A stretch of DNA of 59,478 nt from a virus, in IMG/VR virus record IMGVR_UViG_3300031857_000194, positions 1 to 59,478 of that record; one strand, 5' to 3'. Each line of letters begins with the position of its first letter. Position 1 is the stretch's first letter. A program made the translations under genes and the position numbers. Under the pieces are notes generated by a model. It was not told the DNA's origin and ran no database searches. It worked only from the letters and a program-made list of their open reading frames with translations. This document shows, one piece after another, positions 26,139 through 34,440 of this stretch.

Positions 26139-27746
26139 TCAGTAACTTATGGTAATCTTGTTGATCACACCGCTGGAGAAATCTTTTACGCGGCAGCGCA
26201 GCCAAGTAAAGTTACCCAAGAGATTCAGCGCTGACACTCCGGTGTAAGCAGGTATGGGAATGTTGCCACCGGCTATCTCTCTGATTTCTATCACATCGTT
26301 GGGCTGTGGCGTCCAGTCAAATACCAAGGTGTTCACATAGGTATTGGTGTTGCTGTTGCCCGAACTGGTGAGTACATAACTGCCAAGATTGGGGAATAAT
26401 AAATTTGCATTGCCACCTTGCCAGGCTGTGTTGCTGTTGGCAACTGCACCAAAATCCAAAGACAAGCGATTGGGATCACCGTTGCTGTCCACAGTGATGT
26501 TGCGCACCACTGCACCTTGGGCAATGTAAATGTTGCTGTTGTATGCAGAACTGTTGCCGCCAATCACATTCACATTCACGTTGCTGTTTAGCGGAGGCAG
26601 TTGTTCAAAGTCAAGCTTGGGATCAACAAATCTAAATATCAAATTAGCACCGGTTACAGGGCTTTCATCAGCCAGCACAGCGAAACAATGCAGGGGCGAA
26701 GTGTTGGCGTTGCTGCCTGTGCGTGGCAAGGGAATCTGCAGTATGCCATTCACAGATACCAGTACACTTTCACTGGTATAAGTGGCTGAATCATTGTTCA
26801 ACACAAAGGTGTTGCTCAAGCCGTTGGCCACTATGGTCTGGCTGGAGAAGTTGCTGGTAGCGATGGGCTCGTAGAATTCTCTCACTGCCACTGTGGCATT
26901 GGCCGGCAGTGCATCGTTGAATACCAAGGTGCTGCCCACGGTGGTATATGCTCCGCCTATGGCATTGGAACCTGGAACTTGTATGATACCGTTCACGCTG
27001 ACCACCAGTTGATCAGCCGGATACTGTCCGTTGAGCACAAATGATTTGGTGGTGCCCACGCTGTTGCTGTACACGGGCCAGGTCAGTGTGCCTGAGCTGT
27101 TGGGACCTGCGTACCAGTTGCCGGGTGCTGTGGCATACTGTACCACAACATTGGCAGCATCGGGTATGCCCACGATTATGGGTGTGCCATCAAAACTGTT
27201 GTTGTTGGCATCTGAAGCATTGACCAAAATCTCTGTGCCAATCTGCAGTGCTGAAATGGTGGGACCGTAGGTGAATCGCACTTCGGTGCCCGACTGATAA
27301 AACACGTTGCCGATGTTGCTGCCTGCTGCGGCAGCATTGGTATAGCCGGAATTGAATATCTGCGACTCTACCATGAGCGCTGGCACATTGGCAGTTTTTT
27401 GTAAAAAGGTATTCTGTCCAAGACCCGTTACTTCTGCGATCTTGAACCAGGGATAGTTGGTGGCCAAAGGATCCAACAAACTGCTGTCAGGGTCGGACTC
27501 CAAGGTGCCTTCAAATATGAGATTGCCTACAAAATTGGTACAGTAGTAGGCCACTGTTTGTAAGCCGCCCGGGCTACGATAATAACTGGCTGCTTTCACA
27601 GGATCGCCGGCCCAGTTGTTGGCAGTGTTGGCGTTGTAGTTGGGATAACCTGGATTGTAACTGGGGTTGTTGTTAGCGGCCGCAGTGGCATTCCAATAGT
27701 TACCGTAACTAACCGTTGGGATTAGTATCTGCCCCGATGTGCGCAT
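26139..27746 (-). CDS. Virion structural protein, probable tail/baseplate component
   Basis: 535 residues starting MRTSGQILIPTVSYGNYWNA, rich in Asn, Ser, Thr, Val and Tyr with alternating beta strands throughout. Two similar units of about 95 residues (FVLNGQYPADQLVVSVNGIIQVPGS and FVLNNDSATYTSESVLVSVNG...) each end with a VAVREF-like strand. The C-terminal part (TWLRCRVKDFSSGVINKITIS) is also beta. No enzyme motif. The repeated F-VLN-V-SVNGI-Q-P unit is found in phage tail fibres and baseplate wedge proteins. Follows the 55-residue gene with 4 bp spacing. Confidence 0.75.
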   Translation of the reverse strand: MRTSGQILIPTVSYGNYWNATAAANNNPSYNPGYPNYNANTANNWAGDPVKAASYYRSPGGLQTVAYYCTNFVGNLIFEGTLESDPDSSLLDPLATNYPWFKIAEVTGLGQNTFLQKTANVPALMVESQIFNSGYTNAAAAGSNIGNVFYQSGTEVRFTYGPTISALQIGTEILVNASDANNNSFDGTPIIVGIPDAANVVVQYATAPGNWYAGPNSSGTLTWPVYSNSVGTTKSFVLNGQYPADQLVVSVNGIIQVPGSNAIGGAYTTVGSTLVFNDALPANATVAVREFYEPIATSNFSSQTIVANGLSNTFVLNNDSATYTSESVLVSVNGILQIPLPRTGSNANTSPLHCFAVLADESPVTGANLIFRFVDPKLDFEQLPPLNSNVNVNVIGGNSSAYNSNIYIAQGAVVRNITVDSNGDPNRLSLDFGAVANSNTAWQGGNANLLFPNLGSYVLTSSGNSNTNTYVNTLVFDWTPQPNDVIEIREIAGGNIPIPAYTGVSALNLLGNFTWLRCRVKDFSSGVINKITISY

Positions 27747-27750
27747 GGTG

Positions 27751-27918
27751 TTACTCCTTGATTACTTCTACGATCACACCGCTGCCCACAAGCTCTTGCG
27801 CCACTGCTTCCAGGCTTGACGTTACATCAGCGCCGGCTATGGCATCAGATTCTGAGGCATCGTCCCTGGTCAGTTTGGACAGCTTGATTACAATGATTTC
27901 TTCGTATATTTTAGCCAT
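27751..27918 (-). CDS. Small conserved hypothetical protein (55 residues)
   Basis: Translation reads MAKIYEEIIVIKLSKLTRDD then a flexible acidic stretch and SLEAVAQELVGSGVIVEVIKE. The beta-alpha-beta feel and this exact type of N-terminus are common in T4-like phages of aquatic bacteria. A CTAAATA late box (27924-27930) lies just before the ATG. It is tightly packed between two structural-type genes. Function unknown. Confidence 0.7.
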   Translation of the reverse strand: MAKIYEEIIVIKLSKLTRDDASESDAIAGADVTSSLEAVAQELVGSGVIVEVIKE

Positions 27919-27923
27919 ACTAC

Positions 27924-27930
27924 TATTTAG
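27924..27930 (-). promoter_or_regulatory. Late-like box CTAAATA
   Basis: Five bases before the 55-residue gene that starts at 27918; marks a late unit inside the clp operon. Confidence 0.45.
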
Positions 27931-28631
27931 CGTGGCTCAATACGATATGTCTTTCTTAGCAGTCCAGGGAATGACATTTCAAACAGCATCTGTATATGCG
28001 GGTTGCTGGTATCAATGAACATATTGCTGGTCATCCAGCGGCGCCGCTGCCCCGTCATACGCTGTTGTAGACTAGGGCCCAGCCTGATTTCTTCTGAGTA
28101 ATTTTCGCAGAATTTTATCAGTTTTTCCACCACGGGCTCTTCCAGCCAGCGTTCTCGAAAATAGTGCCTTAATGTGTGCTCGGGATCTTTGAGTTGGATC
28201 ACGTCGGGTTCATGTGTGAGTTCAGCAGTGACCAGTTTCACGTGTTGTAGCTGTTGCCAGAACTTCTGTTCCTGCAGCCGGTGATAATCATTGGTGTAGA
28301 TCTGCAGCCAGTTGTCGTACAATACCACTTTGTCCTGATCATTGGATTCCAACCAGTCCAGGCATTCGTGCAAGGCCAGGACGTCATCAGCAGAAAAACT
28401 CTTGCCGGGACGAGTACGATTACCACGCCAGGACCCACCATAATTTATGTTACGCTTGAGTATCTGATCTCTGAATTCTATGTTTTCATCCAGGGTGCTG
28501 TGATCCCTCACACGGCCCAGTCTGGGCGACCTCAGCACTGCTGCTTCAAAAAGATAAGCAGAGATACTGTAGCGATAGCGGTTGTAAAACAGTGAACCGC
28601 GGGGTTGGGATTTAGACTCTAATAAGTCCAT
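27927..28631 (-). CDS. Conserved hypothetical protein
   Basis: 234 residues, start MDLLESKSQPRGSLFYNRYR. Mixed alpha/beta with many aromatic and charged residues (WLESNDQDKVVLYDNWLQIY, LRHYFRERWLEEPVVEKLI). No metal or nucleotide motif. Its first 20 bases overlap the end of the clp gene, so it belongs to the dnaJ-def-clp transcription unit although structural genes follow. I do not recognise the function. Confidence 0.72.
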   Translation of the reverse strand: MDLLESKSQPRGSLFYNRYRYSISAYLFEAAVLRSPRLGRVRDHSTLDENIEFRDQILKRNINYGGSWRGNRTRPGKSFSADDVLALHECLDWLESNDQDKVVLYDNWLQIYTNDYHRLQEQKFWQQLQHVKLVTAELTHEPDVIQLKDPEHTLRHYFRERWLEEPVVEKLIKFCENYSEEIRLGPSLQQRMTGQRRRWMTSNMFIDTSNPHIQMLFEMSFPGLLRKTYRIEPR

Positions 28632-30879
28632 TGGTATCCACAGATCCTATCAAGTTGCTGGTAATGTCAAAGGTCACAGAATCTCCAACATAATCGGCCA
28701 TGATTTCACAGTTCATGAGATCATCAAACAGGATCTTGCGGCTAAGCGGCACACGAACTAGTTCATCGATTTTGCGGCTCAAGGGTCTAGCACCCATTTT
28801 GGCATCATAGCCTTTGTCTGCCAGGTGATCGATCAAGGCTTCCGAGAAGTTGATGCGAATGTTTTTGGGAGCCATGGCCTGTTGCAGTTGCTTGAGGAAT
28901 TTCAGCACGATACGCTTGATGGCCAGGGTATCCAGTTTCTGGAATTTACATATGGCATCAATACGATTGCGTATCTCAGGTTTGAAATAGTCTTTGAGTG
29001 CGCGATCTTCTTCGCCAGACTTGGCCAAGGCCACTCCAAAGCCAATGGCGTTGTTGTCATTGTCTCGAGCGCCCAGGTTGCTGGTCATGATGATGATGGT
29101 ATTTTTACAAGACACTTTCTTGCCATTGCTGCCAGTCACAGTGCCTTCGTCCAGCATCTGTAGCAAGATGTTGGACACATCAGGGTGCGCTTTTTCAATC
29201 TCATCAAACAAGATCACTGAATAGGGACTCTTGCTAAGATCATTGATGAGTTTGCCGCCGCCCAGGCTGTGATCTTCATAGCCCACATATCCTGGAGGCG
29301 CTCCAATTAGTGTTGACAGATTGTGCTTTTCTTGGAATTCGCTCATGTCATAGCGCAACAGTCGCATATCCAGTGCGTCACTGAGTGCCTTGGCCAGTTC
29401 GGTTTTGCCTGTGCCCGTGGGTCCAAGGAACAGGAACGATGCCAAGGGCCTGGTATCAACATTGATGCCAGCAAAAGAAACAAATATGCGATCGATCACG
29501 GGATCTATCACTTGATCCTGACCAAACAGCCGATCTTTCACAGTTTCAGCCAAACGCTTGATCTTGTCTGTGGTCTTGCTGGCCAGTTTGTCTCGCGGTA
29601 TGTCTGTAAATTTAGCGCAGGCAGTGATGATGTCTTCACGCAAGACCACAGCACCTTCAGCATCATTCACACGATAACCTGCACAGGCAGCATCCAACAG
29701 GTCAATGCTTTTGTCGGGATTTTTACGATCAGTGATATATCGATCACTCAGTTCCACTGCGGCCTTCACAGCATCTCTGTCGATCTGCACTGAGTGGAAT
29801 GTTTCCAGCCTGGGCTGCAGGCCTGTCAAGATATTTTCCGTATGCTCTGTGCTGGGTTCGTCTATGGCCACTTTGTAGAATCTACGCATGAGTGCGCGAT
29901 CCTTTTCAAATGACTCATAGTATTCTTCCCAAGTGGTACAAGCGATCACCTTCAAGTTGCCTTTGGTTATGGCAGGCTTGATCATGTTGGCCAGGTCCAT
30001 GCTGGAGTTGTTGGCAGCGCCTGCGCCTTTCATGGCGTGTGCTTCATCAATGAACAATATGCAGTTGTCTTTGGCTGCCAAGGCACTGAGCACGGCCTTG
30101 ACTTTTTCTTCAAAGTCTCCGCGATATTTGCTGCCTGCCAACACATCCGCAATGCTCATAGACCACACTTCGTGATTCTGCACAAACTTGGGCACTTCGC
30201 CTGCGATCACGGCCTGCGCCAGGCCTTCCACTATGGCAGTTTTGCCCACACCAGGATCGCCTACCAGCAACACGTTGCTTTTGAAACGCTTGGCCAGCAC
30301 AGTGATCATTTCTTTGAGTTCTGTGGCGCGACCTATCACGGGTTCATACTTGCCGGCTTCGGCCAGTGCAGTCATGTTGATGCAGTACTCTTCCAGTATT
30401 TCTGTGGCCTGCTTTCGGCCCAGTTTGGGTTCGCGCTGTTTGTGATGATGTCCTTGCCAGTACTCTACAAATTCTTGTTTGATCAGTCCATACTTGGAGA
30501 AAAAGTAGTGTGCGTGGCAGTTGTTTTCGCTCATGATGGACAGATACAGATCAATGGGTATCAGGAACCTGCGATTGCTGAACACCACCTGTGTCACAGC
30601 ACGATTGATCATGCGCTCGAGACCGTTGGTCTTTTTGGGCACAAACTCTTCGGGATCAACCGATTCCAACTCTAGACTTTTCATTGACTGTAGATAGGCT
30701 TCGATGTCGGCATCCAGGCTTTCAATGTCCACGCCAAAGTCCCGCGTTTGATTACGGAATTCTTGATTGCGTATCAGTGCCAACGCCACGTGTTCTAGCG
30801 TGACATATTCGTGACGCATATCAATGGCCAAGTCTCGCGCCATGTCGATGATGCTTTCAACTTCGGGATTATACTGCAT
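28612..30879 (-). CDS. clpA: ClpA/ClpC-type AAA+ unfoldase with IGF loop
   Basis: 755 residues, close to E. coli ClpA length. Clp_N-like helical domain (1-140), then AAA-1 with Walker A GDPGVGKT (207-214) and Walker B CILFIDEAHA (273-282), and AAA-2 with Walker A GPTGTGKT (486-493), Walker B VILFDEIEKAH (555-565), sensor TSNLG, and a C-terminal small domain GYDAKMGARPLSRKI. No long ClpB middle coiled coil is inserted after AAA-1, so this is a ClpA/C type. Between AAA-2 strands the sequence DNNAIGFGVAL (IGF at 612-614) sits where ClpA has its IGL ClpP-docking loop. It likely unfolds host or phage proteins, possibly feeding host ClpP. Operon with def and dnaJ. Confidence 0.92.
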   Translation of the reverse strand: MQYNPEVESIIDMARDLAIDMRHEYVTLEHVALALIRNQEFRNQTRDFGVDIESLDADIEAYLQSMKSLELESVDPEEFVPKKTNGLERMINRAVTQVVFSNRRFLIPIDLYLSIMSENNCHAHYFFSKYGLIKQEFVEYWQGHHHKQREPKLGRKQATEILEEYCINMTALAEAGKYEPVIGRATELKEMITVLAKRFKSNVLLVGDPGVGKTAIVEGLAQAVIAGEVPKFVQNHEVWSMSIADVLAGSKYRGDFEEKVKAVLSALAAKDNCILFIDEAHAMKGAGAANNSSMDLANMIKPAITKGNLKVIACTTWEEYYESFEKDRALMRRFYKVAIDEPSTEHTENILTGLQPRLETFHSVQIDRDAVKAAVELSDRYITDRKNPDKSIDLLDAACAGYRVNDAEGAVVLREDIITACAKFTDIPRDKLASKTTDKIKRLAETVKDRLFGQDQVIDPVIDRIFVSFAGINVDTRPLASFLFLGPTGTGKTELAKALSDALDMRLLRYDMSEFQEKHNLSTLIGAPPGYVGYEDHSLGGGKLINDLSKSPYSVILFDEIEKAHPDVSNILLQMLDEGTVTGSNGKKVSCKNTIIIMTSNLGARDNDNNAIGFGVALAKSGEEDRALKDYFKPEIRNRIDAICKFQKLDTLAIKRIVLKFLKQLQQAMAPKNIRINFSEALIDHLADKGYDAKMGARPLSRKIDELVRVPLSRKILFDDLMNCEIMADYVGDSVTFDITSNLIGSVDTNGLIRV

Positions 30880-31306
30880 GGTATGCCTTTCTGTCGTGCA
30901 TGGTTATGCCGTCTAAATGATCAAGTTCGTGCTGGAAACAACGAGATGCCAAGCCCAGTAATTCTTCTTGTACAATGTCTCCAGGGGCTGTGCGATATCT
31001 GACCTTTATTGTATTGGGTCTGCTTATTGTACACTGGTCTCCGGGAAAACTCAAGCAACCTTCGTCGAAATTGGCAAAATCGTCACTGGATTCCATAATT
31101 TGGGGATTGAAACAGGCCCAGGATCTCACACCAATTTTCATCACAAACACACGCTGGCCTATACCCACCTGCGGAGCTGCCAGACCTATGCCATTCTGGG
31201 CGATCATGAATTCCAAAAGGTTATTGGCCAGTCGTTGATTTTTCCAGGGATAGACAAAATCCACGGGCCTGGCAATCTTGTACAATACTCGACGTGTGAG
31301 TTTCAT
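30869..31306 (-). CDS. def: Peptide deformylase
   Basis: 145 residues with the three catalytic motifs in order: GIGLAAPQ (39-46), EGCLSFPG (82-89, metal Cys) and QHELDH (125-130, two metal His plus catalytic Glu). It removes the formyl group from new N-terminal methionines. Length is slightly short and lacks a long C-terminal helix, as in other phage and organelle deformylases. Its end overlaps the clp start by 11 bp. A GTAAATA late-type box is at 31312-31318 in addition to the sigma70 promoter upstream of dnaJ. Deformylases are known auxiliary genes in marine phages, thought to speed maturation of abundant proteins. Confidence 0.94.
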   Translation of the reverse strand: MKLTRRVLYKIARPVDFVYPWKNQRLANNLLEFMIAQNGIGLAAPQVGIGQRVFVMKIGVRSWACFNPQIMESSDDFANFDEGCLSFPGDQCTISRPNTIKVRYRTAPGDIVQEELLGLASRCFQHELDHLDGITMHDRKAYHAV

Positions 31307-31311
31307 GAAAT

Positions 31312-31318
31312 TATTTAC
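31312..31318 (-). promoter_or_regulatory. Late-like box GTAAATA
   Basis: Five bases before the deformylase ATG at 31306, at the end of the dnaJ-like gene. Confidence 0.4.
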
Positions 31319-32073
31319 TGTTTTGTCCGCTTGATAGCATCCACGACATCTTGGGGTATGTTTCTGGGCAGGTGTGTTTCAATATTCACTATAATGTCCC
31401 CAGCAGGTCCGTTGGGATTTTTAAGTGCTTGACCACGCAGTCGCATCTGCGATCCGGGTCTGGTTCTTTCGGGCACTGAGACTGACAGCACTGTGTCCTG
31501 CAGCGTGGGTATCTCTAGTTCACAGCCCAGGATCAAATCCCAAAAATCCAAACTGCGTGTGATCACCAGGTTCAATCCCTGGCGCTGGAACTCGGCGTGA
31601 CGATCCACGATGTAGGTTATCACAAGATCATGATTGTTGGGTCCGAGATTGGGATAGCGTACTTCCTGTCCTGTTTCAATGCCCAGAGGTATGTCTATTT
31701 CGATCAGTCGCCCGGAAATATTAAAGTTACGCTTGCCCCCTGTTGCCAGATCCTTAAGGTTGATATGTGCCTGTACTCGGGCCTGGGGCCTGACCTGATG
31801 ACGGAACACGTGCCCGAAGATATCACCGAAATGATGTGCGAATTCTGGTGGTATGCCTGACTGCTGGAAATGGAATTGGCCTGGCGGGTTATCGTACTGG
31901 CTTCGCTTGGCATCATCAGATAGTGTAGCATATGCTTCCTGTATTTCCTGAAACTGTTTGGTATCACCGCCGCGATCGGGGTGATGCTTAGAGGCCAATC
32001 GGCGGTAAGCAGATTTGATATCATCTGCTGAGGCCGATCGCTCTACTCCTAAAATAGCATAATAGTCTTTCAC
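31315..32073 (-). CDS. DnaJ-like co-chaperone (CbpA type, no zinc finger)
   Basis: 252 residues. The J-domain (1-65, [20 protein letters not shown]) has HPD at 31-33, needed to stimulate DnaK. After a short linker the two C-terminal beta domains follow ([38 protein letters not shown]). The Cys-rich zinc finger and long Gly/Phe region of DnaJ are missing, so it is closer to CbpA. The protein ends [10 protein letters not shown]. The gene is first in the dnaJ-def-clp unit, 7 bp from the sigma70 -10 region plus short leader. It likely recruits host DnaK for phage assembly or replication. Confidence 0.93.
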   Translation of the reverse strand: MKDYYAILGVERSASADDIKSAYRRLASKHHPDRGGDTKQFQEIQEAYATLSDDAKRSQYDNPPGQFHFQQSGIPPEFAHHFGDIFGHVFRHQVRPQARVQAHINLKDLATGGKRNFNISGRLIEIDIPLGIETGQEVRYPNLGPNNHDLVITYIVDRHAEFQRQGLNLVITRSLDFWDLILGCELEIPTLQDTVLSVSVPERTRPGSQMRLRGQALKNPNGPAGDIIVNIETHLPRNIPQDVVDAIKRTKQ

Positions 32074-32079
32074 ACTATT

Positions 32080-32108
32080 ATTTTAGCATGAATGACTGAG
32101 TATGTCAA
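32080..32108 (-). promoter_or_regulatory. Sigma70 promoter for dnaJ-def-clp
   Basis: TTGACA (32103-32108) and TAAAAT (32080-32085) with a 17-bp spacer on the minus strand. The -35 is consensus and the -10 has one mismatch. It lies 6 bp before the dnaJ-like gene start (32073), overlapping the end of the holin gene; transcription by host RNA polymerase is expected, i.e. early in infection. Confidence 0.78.
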
Positions 32109-32407
32109 ACTTCTTCTTTTTTGCCTGCTTCTATTGCCGCAACCTTTTCCTGGCCGCGTGTGTAAGCACTGATACCAAGTATGGCACCAAAAGCGATGTG
32201 TATAAATCCGCCGCCCTGCAGGCTCAAGGGAGCCCACTGACGGAATGCATCATTGGCTGCTTGTACTTCCCAAAACTGCACGATAGTAAACAGTACGGGA
32301 AACAGTATAAAATCTGCTATGTTGATCATCATGTAAGTTACAGCCATCATTGGACGCCATTTGCTGGTCATCCAATCCTGGGCTTTTTTCTCTGCTGCTG
32401 TGGCCAT
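32105..32407 (-). CDS. Putative holin
   Basis: 100 residues from ATG at 32407; an AAGGAG ribosome site lies 5-6 nt upstream, so the longer frame is rejected. After a polar N-tail (MATAAEKKAQDWMTSK) come two hydrophobic spans (MAVTYMMINIADFILFPVLF, about 20-42, and FIHIAFGAILGISAY, about 67-82) separated by a WAPLSLQGGG turn, then a charged tail YTRGQEKVAAIEAGKKEEV. This WRPM...LQGGG..H.A.GA.LG..A..RGQEK arrangement is typical of a phage holin family in T4-like phages. It would make pores for lysis with the M15 endolysin at 45206. The dnaJ sigma70 promoter overlaps its 3' end. Confidence 0.8.
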   Translation of the reverse strand: MATAAEKKAQDWMTSKWRPMMAVTYMMINIADFILFPVLFTIVQFWEVQAANDAFRQWAPLSLQGGGFIHIAFGAILGISAYTRGQEKVAAIEAGKKEEV

Positions 32408-32505
32408 TGCTTGCTCCTTGTTGTAATAATTTGTACTTATTTCTCGCAAGTATTTTGGTCAGTGTGCAGTTTTTACACTAAGTATCATTTTATAGGGATA
32501 TTATC

Positions 32506-32886
32506 ATGGCCTGGACTGCTACACTAAACATCACCAACCTCACTGACTACAATCTCACTGTGAATCACAACACAGTGGGAGATTTGACCACTATCGCACC
32601 GGGAGCTGCTTGGTCCTGGACCACGTCGGATCCCAACAATACCAACGCCTTGCGTTTCTGGCAAACTCCGGAACAGTGGTATATGCAGGGCTCAGTGGCC
32701 TATGGCCCCATGGCTGGCGTTTATATGGATCGTGGCTGGATGGCACCTGCGGATCAGACCATCCGCTTGGATGCTGATGTCAATGGCACAGGATTCTCAC
32801 AGACCCAAAACGGTGGAGCCACTGTGGTGCCCTGGAACGGATTCGAATCCGGTGGCACGATCAATATGAAGTTTTCTAAGACTTGA
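32506..32886 (+). CDS. Hypothetical beta-rich protein on the plus strand
   Basis: 126 residues starting MAWTATLNITNLTDYNLTVN, with W-rich beta strands (PGAAWSWTTSDPN, WYMQGSVAYGPMAGVYMDRGW) and end GGTINMKFSKT. No signal peptide or membrane segment. It recalls small lectin-like or aegerolysin-type beta sandwiches, but I cannot name a family. It is divergent from the holin (98 bp apart) and its last 11 bases overlap convergently the 3' end of the desaturase gene. A GGGATATT segment just before ATG is a weak ribosome site. Opposite orientation suggests separate timing. Confidence 0.7.
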   Translation: MAWTATLNITNLTDYNLTVNHNTVGDLTTIAPGAAWSWTTSDPNNTNALRFWQTPEQWYMQGSVAYGPMAGVYMDRGWMAPADQTIRLDADVNGTGFSQTQNGGATVVPWNGFESGGTINMKFSKT

Positions 32887-33583
32887 TGTTGTAGGCCAAG
32901 CCCAGCGCAGCTAACACTCTGATCCAGAACCAGCCGATGTCGAACTCCCACCATTTGTGGCTGAGTTGTGCTGATGCTGGTCGTTCATGGTGATTGTTAT
33001 GTAATTCTTCGCCGCCGATAATGAAACCAATAGGACTAATATTCCTACTAGAATCCTGCGTGTTTGAGTTTCTATAACCCCAAAAATGTCCGACGCCATT
33101 TATCACTCCTGCGGCCCAGAACGGAATCCAGGCCATCTGTACCAACCATATCACTATGCCCCAGCCGTGGAACACAGCAGTCAATGCGCACAGCAACAAC
33201 AAGTATCCCAGGTTGGGATATCTACTGTATATATTCTGTTCTAGCCAATCCCGGGGCGTGCCGCGGCTGTACTGTTCAATCATGCGACGATTTTTGCTGG
33301 CGTCAGCGTACAGCCATGCGCCGCCAAACAGCACACGCCAGATGCCCAAGATCTGCGGCGAGTGTGGATCGCCTGCAGTTTCGCATTTCTGATGATGCAG
33401 TCTGTGTATGGCCACCCACTCGCGTGTGACCATGCCTGTGGTGAGCCACAGCCAGAATCTCATGGGATGGCTTACCCAAGGGCTCAGTTCCAGGGCCAAG
33501 TGTGTTTGATGTCGATGTAGGTAAATGGTAACACACAGTATGGTAATGTGTGTCATGATTAGTGTTAGTATGATTTCTATCAT
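32876..33583 (-). CDS. Membrane fatty-acid desaturase (acyl-CoA delta-9 type)
   Basis: 235 residues. The three His boxes of membrane di-iron desaturases are complete: HRHQTH (23-28), HRLHH (60-64) and HNNHH (195-199), plus the extra H166 in NGVGHFWGYRN as in delta-9 enzymes. Hydrophobic spans lie at 1-22, about 42-58 and about 125-160. It is shorter than bacterial delta-9 desaturases because the N-terminal span pair is trimmed, and begins almost at the first box. It would introduce a cis double bond in host acyl chains, changing membrane fluidity. A CTAAATA box (33590-33596) precedes it; the 3' end overlaps the plus-strand gene. Confidence 0.92.
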   Translation of the reverse strand: MIEIILTLIMTHITILCVTIYLHRHQTHLALELSPWVSHPMRFWLWLTTGMVTREWVAIHRLHHQKCETAGDPHSPQILGIWRVLFGGAWLYADASKNRRMIEQYSRGTPRDWLEQNIYSRYPNLGYLLLLCALTAVFHGWGIVIWLVQMAWIPFWAAGVINGVGHFWGYRNSNTQDSSRNISPIGFIIGGEELHNNHHERPASAQLSHKWWEFDIGWFWIRVLAALGLAYNIKS

Positions 33584-33589
33584 GGCAAG

Positions 33590-33596
33590 TATTTAG
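33590..33596 (-). promoter_or_regulatory. Late-like box CTAAATA
   Basis: Six bases before the desaturase start at 33583. Confidence 0.45.
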
Positions 33597-33674
33597 TAAG
33601 TAGTAATGTCAGCGCTCACTTAAGTGATCTTGGGGTAGCGAATCCTGATCACAGCGCAGCAGCCGCGCAGCATA

Positions 33675-33693
33675 ACCCTAACGGTCCTAGGGT
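33675..33693 (-). terminator. Hairpin between methyltransferase-like and desaturase genes
   Basis: A 6-bp stem ACCCTA/TAGGGT with a 7-base loop sits just after the stop of the methyltransferase-like gene (33700). There is no T run, so termination is uncertain. The rest of the 116-bp spacer (33584-33699) holds a CACTTAAGTG palindrome and no gene that I can see. Confidence 0.35.
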
Positions 33694-33699
33694 ATGTGT

Positions 33700-34440
33700 T
33701 TATCGTCCTTGAGCGTAACTCAAGGCACCTTCATAAAAACTGGTGCTGGCTATGTCTCGGGGAACATAACTGGCATTCTTTAAATTTTTACGCTGTGCCC
33801 AAGCATAGCCGGCCATGTGACCTGAACAGTCTTGAGTACAGGGATAACCTTTGTAGTACAGGCCCACAGGTGACGGGGGTGAGTTGGGTGGGCGCTGTGT
33901 GGAAATGTTTTCGCAGATGGCTGTGTCAGGCTTGACACCAATCAACATGAATCTAGTGTAAGCACCATCTCGATCTCGTAATTTTAGATTGCCTTGATAC
34001 AAGGGCACGACATCGCCATATGATTCCATCAAGTCATTGCGATCGCGGGTCTGTACGGCGAATACCACACCTGCGGGCAAGGCATCATACCAACCAGATC
34101 CTGTCCAGTCATTGTGGCTGGTGTTGATCACAGTGTCGTCGGGCCAGTAATCAAACGTATTGGCATCACCGCAGATATGTCTAGCATGACTTAATTTTTT
34201 TCCATGATTGACAGCCGCAGGATCCAGGTCAATGTTGACCATGCGGTCCACAGGCAGTATCTCGGTGTCTTGTGCGATCTTGGCCAAGTTGCCGTTCCAA
34301 GATCCAATGATCACGATCCTGCCGTCATTGGCCATGGGCTGCAATCTGCGCAACAACCACAGTTTGCTGGCTATGAGATCGTCACTAAAACTGCCCGCCA
34401 CGGTATCAGGACTGGCTTCGTTCAATGATATATCAGTCAT
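33700..34440 (-). CDS. Methyltransferase-like protein with C-terminal CSGHxAGYxWA domain
   Basis: 246 residues from ATG at 34440 (another ATG two codons earlier at 34446 is possible). Residues about 35-120 look like a class I Rossmann core: RIVIIGSWNGNLAKI (motif I, with the Gly loop), VNIDLDPAAV (acidic residue for SAM ribose), HICGDANTFDYWPDDTVIN. The usual catalytic NPPY is not seen. The C-terminus contains GYPCTQDCSGHMAGYAWAQRK, a Cys/His motif found in phage and bacterial proteins of unknown function. Overlaps the oxygenase gene. Confidence 0.65.
   Translation of the reverse strand: MTDISLNEASPDTVAGSFSDDLIASKLWLLRRLQPMANDGRIVIIGSWNGNLAKIAQDTEILPVDRMVNIDLDPAAVNHGKKLSHARHICGDANTFDYWPDDTVINTSHNDWTGSGWYDALPAGVVFAVQTRDRNDLMESYGDVVPLYQGNLKLRDRDGAYTRFMLIGVKPDTAICENISTQRPPNSPPSPVGLYYKGYPCTQDCSGHMAGYAWAQRKNLKNASYVPRDIASTSFYEGALSYAQGR

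Noticed and set aside
26139-26205. Longer N-terminus (23 extra residues) for the KxDG protein
   Set aside because: It would lie inside the upstream structural gene, and the ATG at 26136 gives the leader-like start 2 bp after that gene's stop.
28612-30879. ClpB-type disaggregase
   Set aside because: No long middle coiled-coil is inserted between the AAA domains, and an IGF loop typical of ClpP partners is present.
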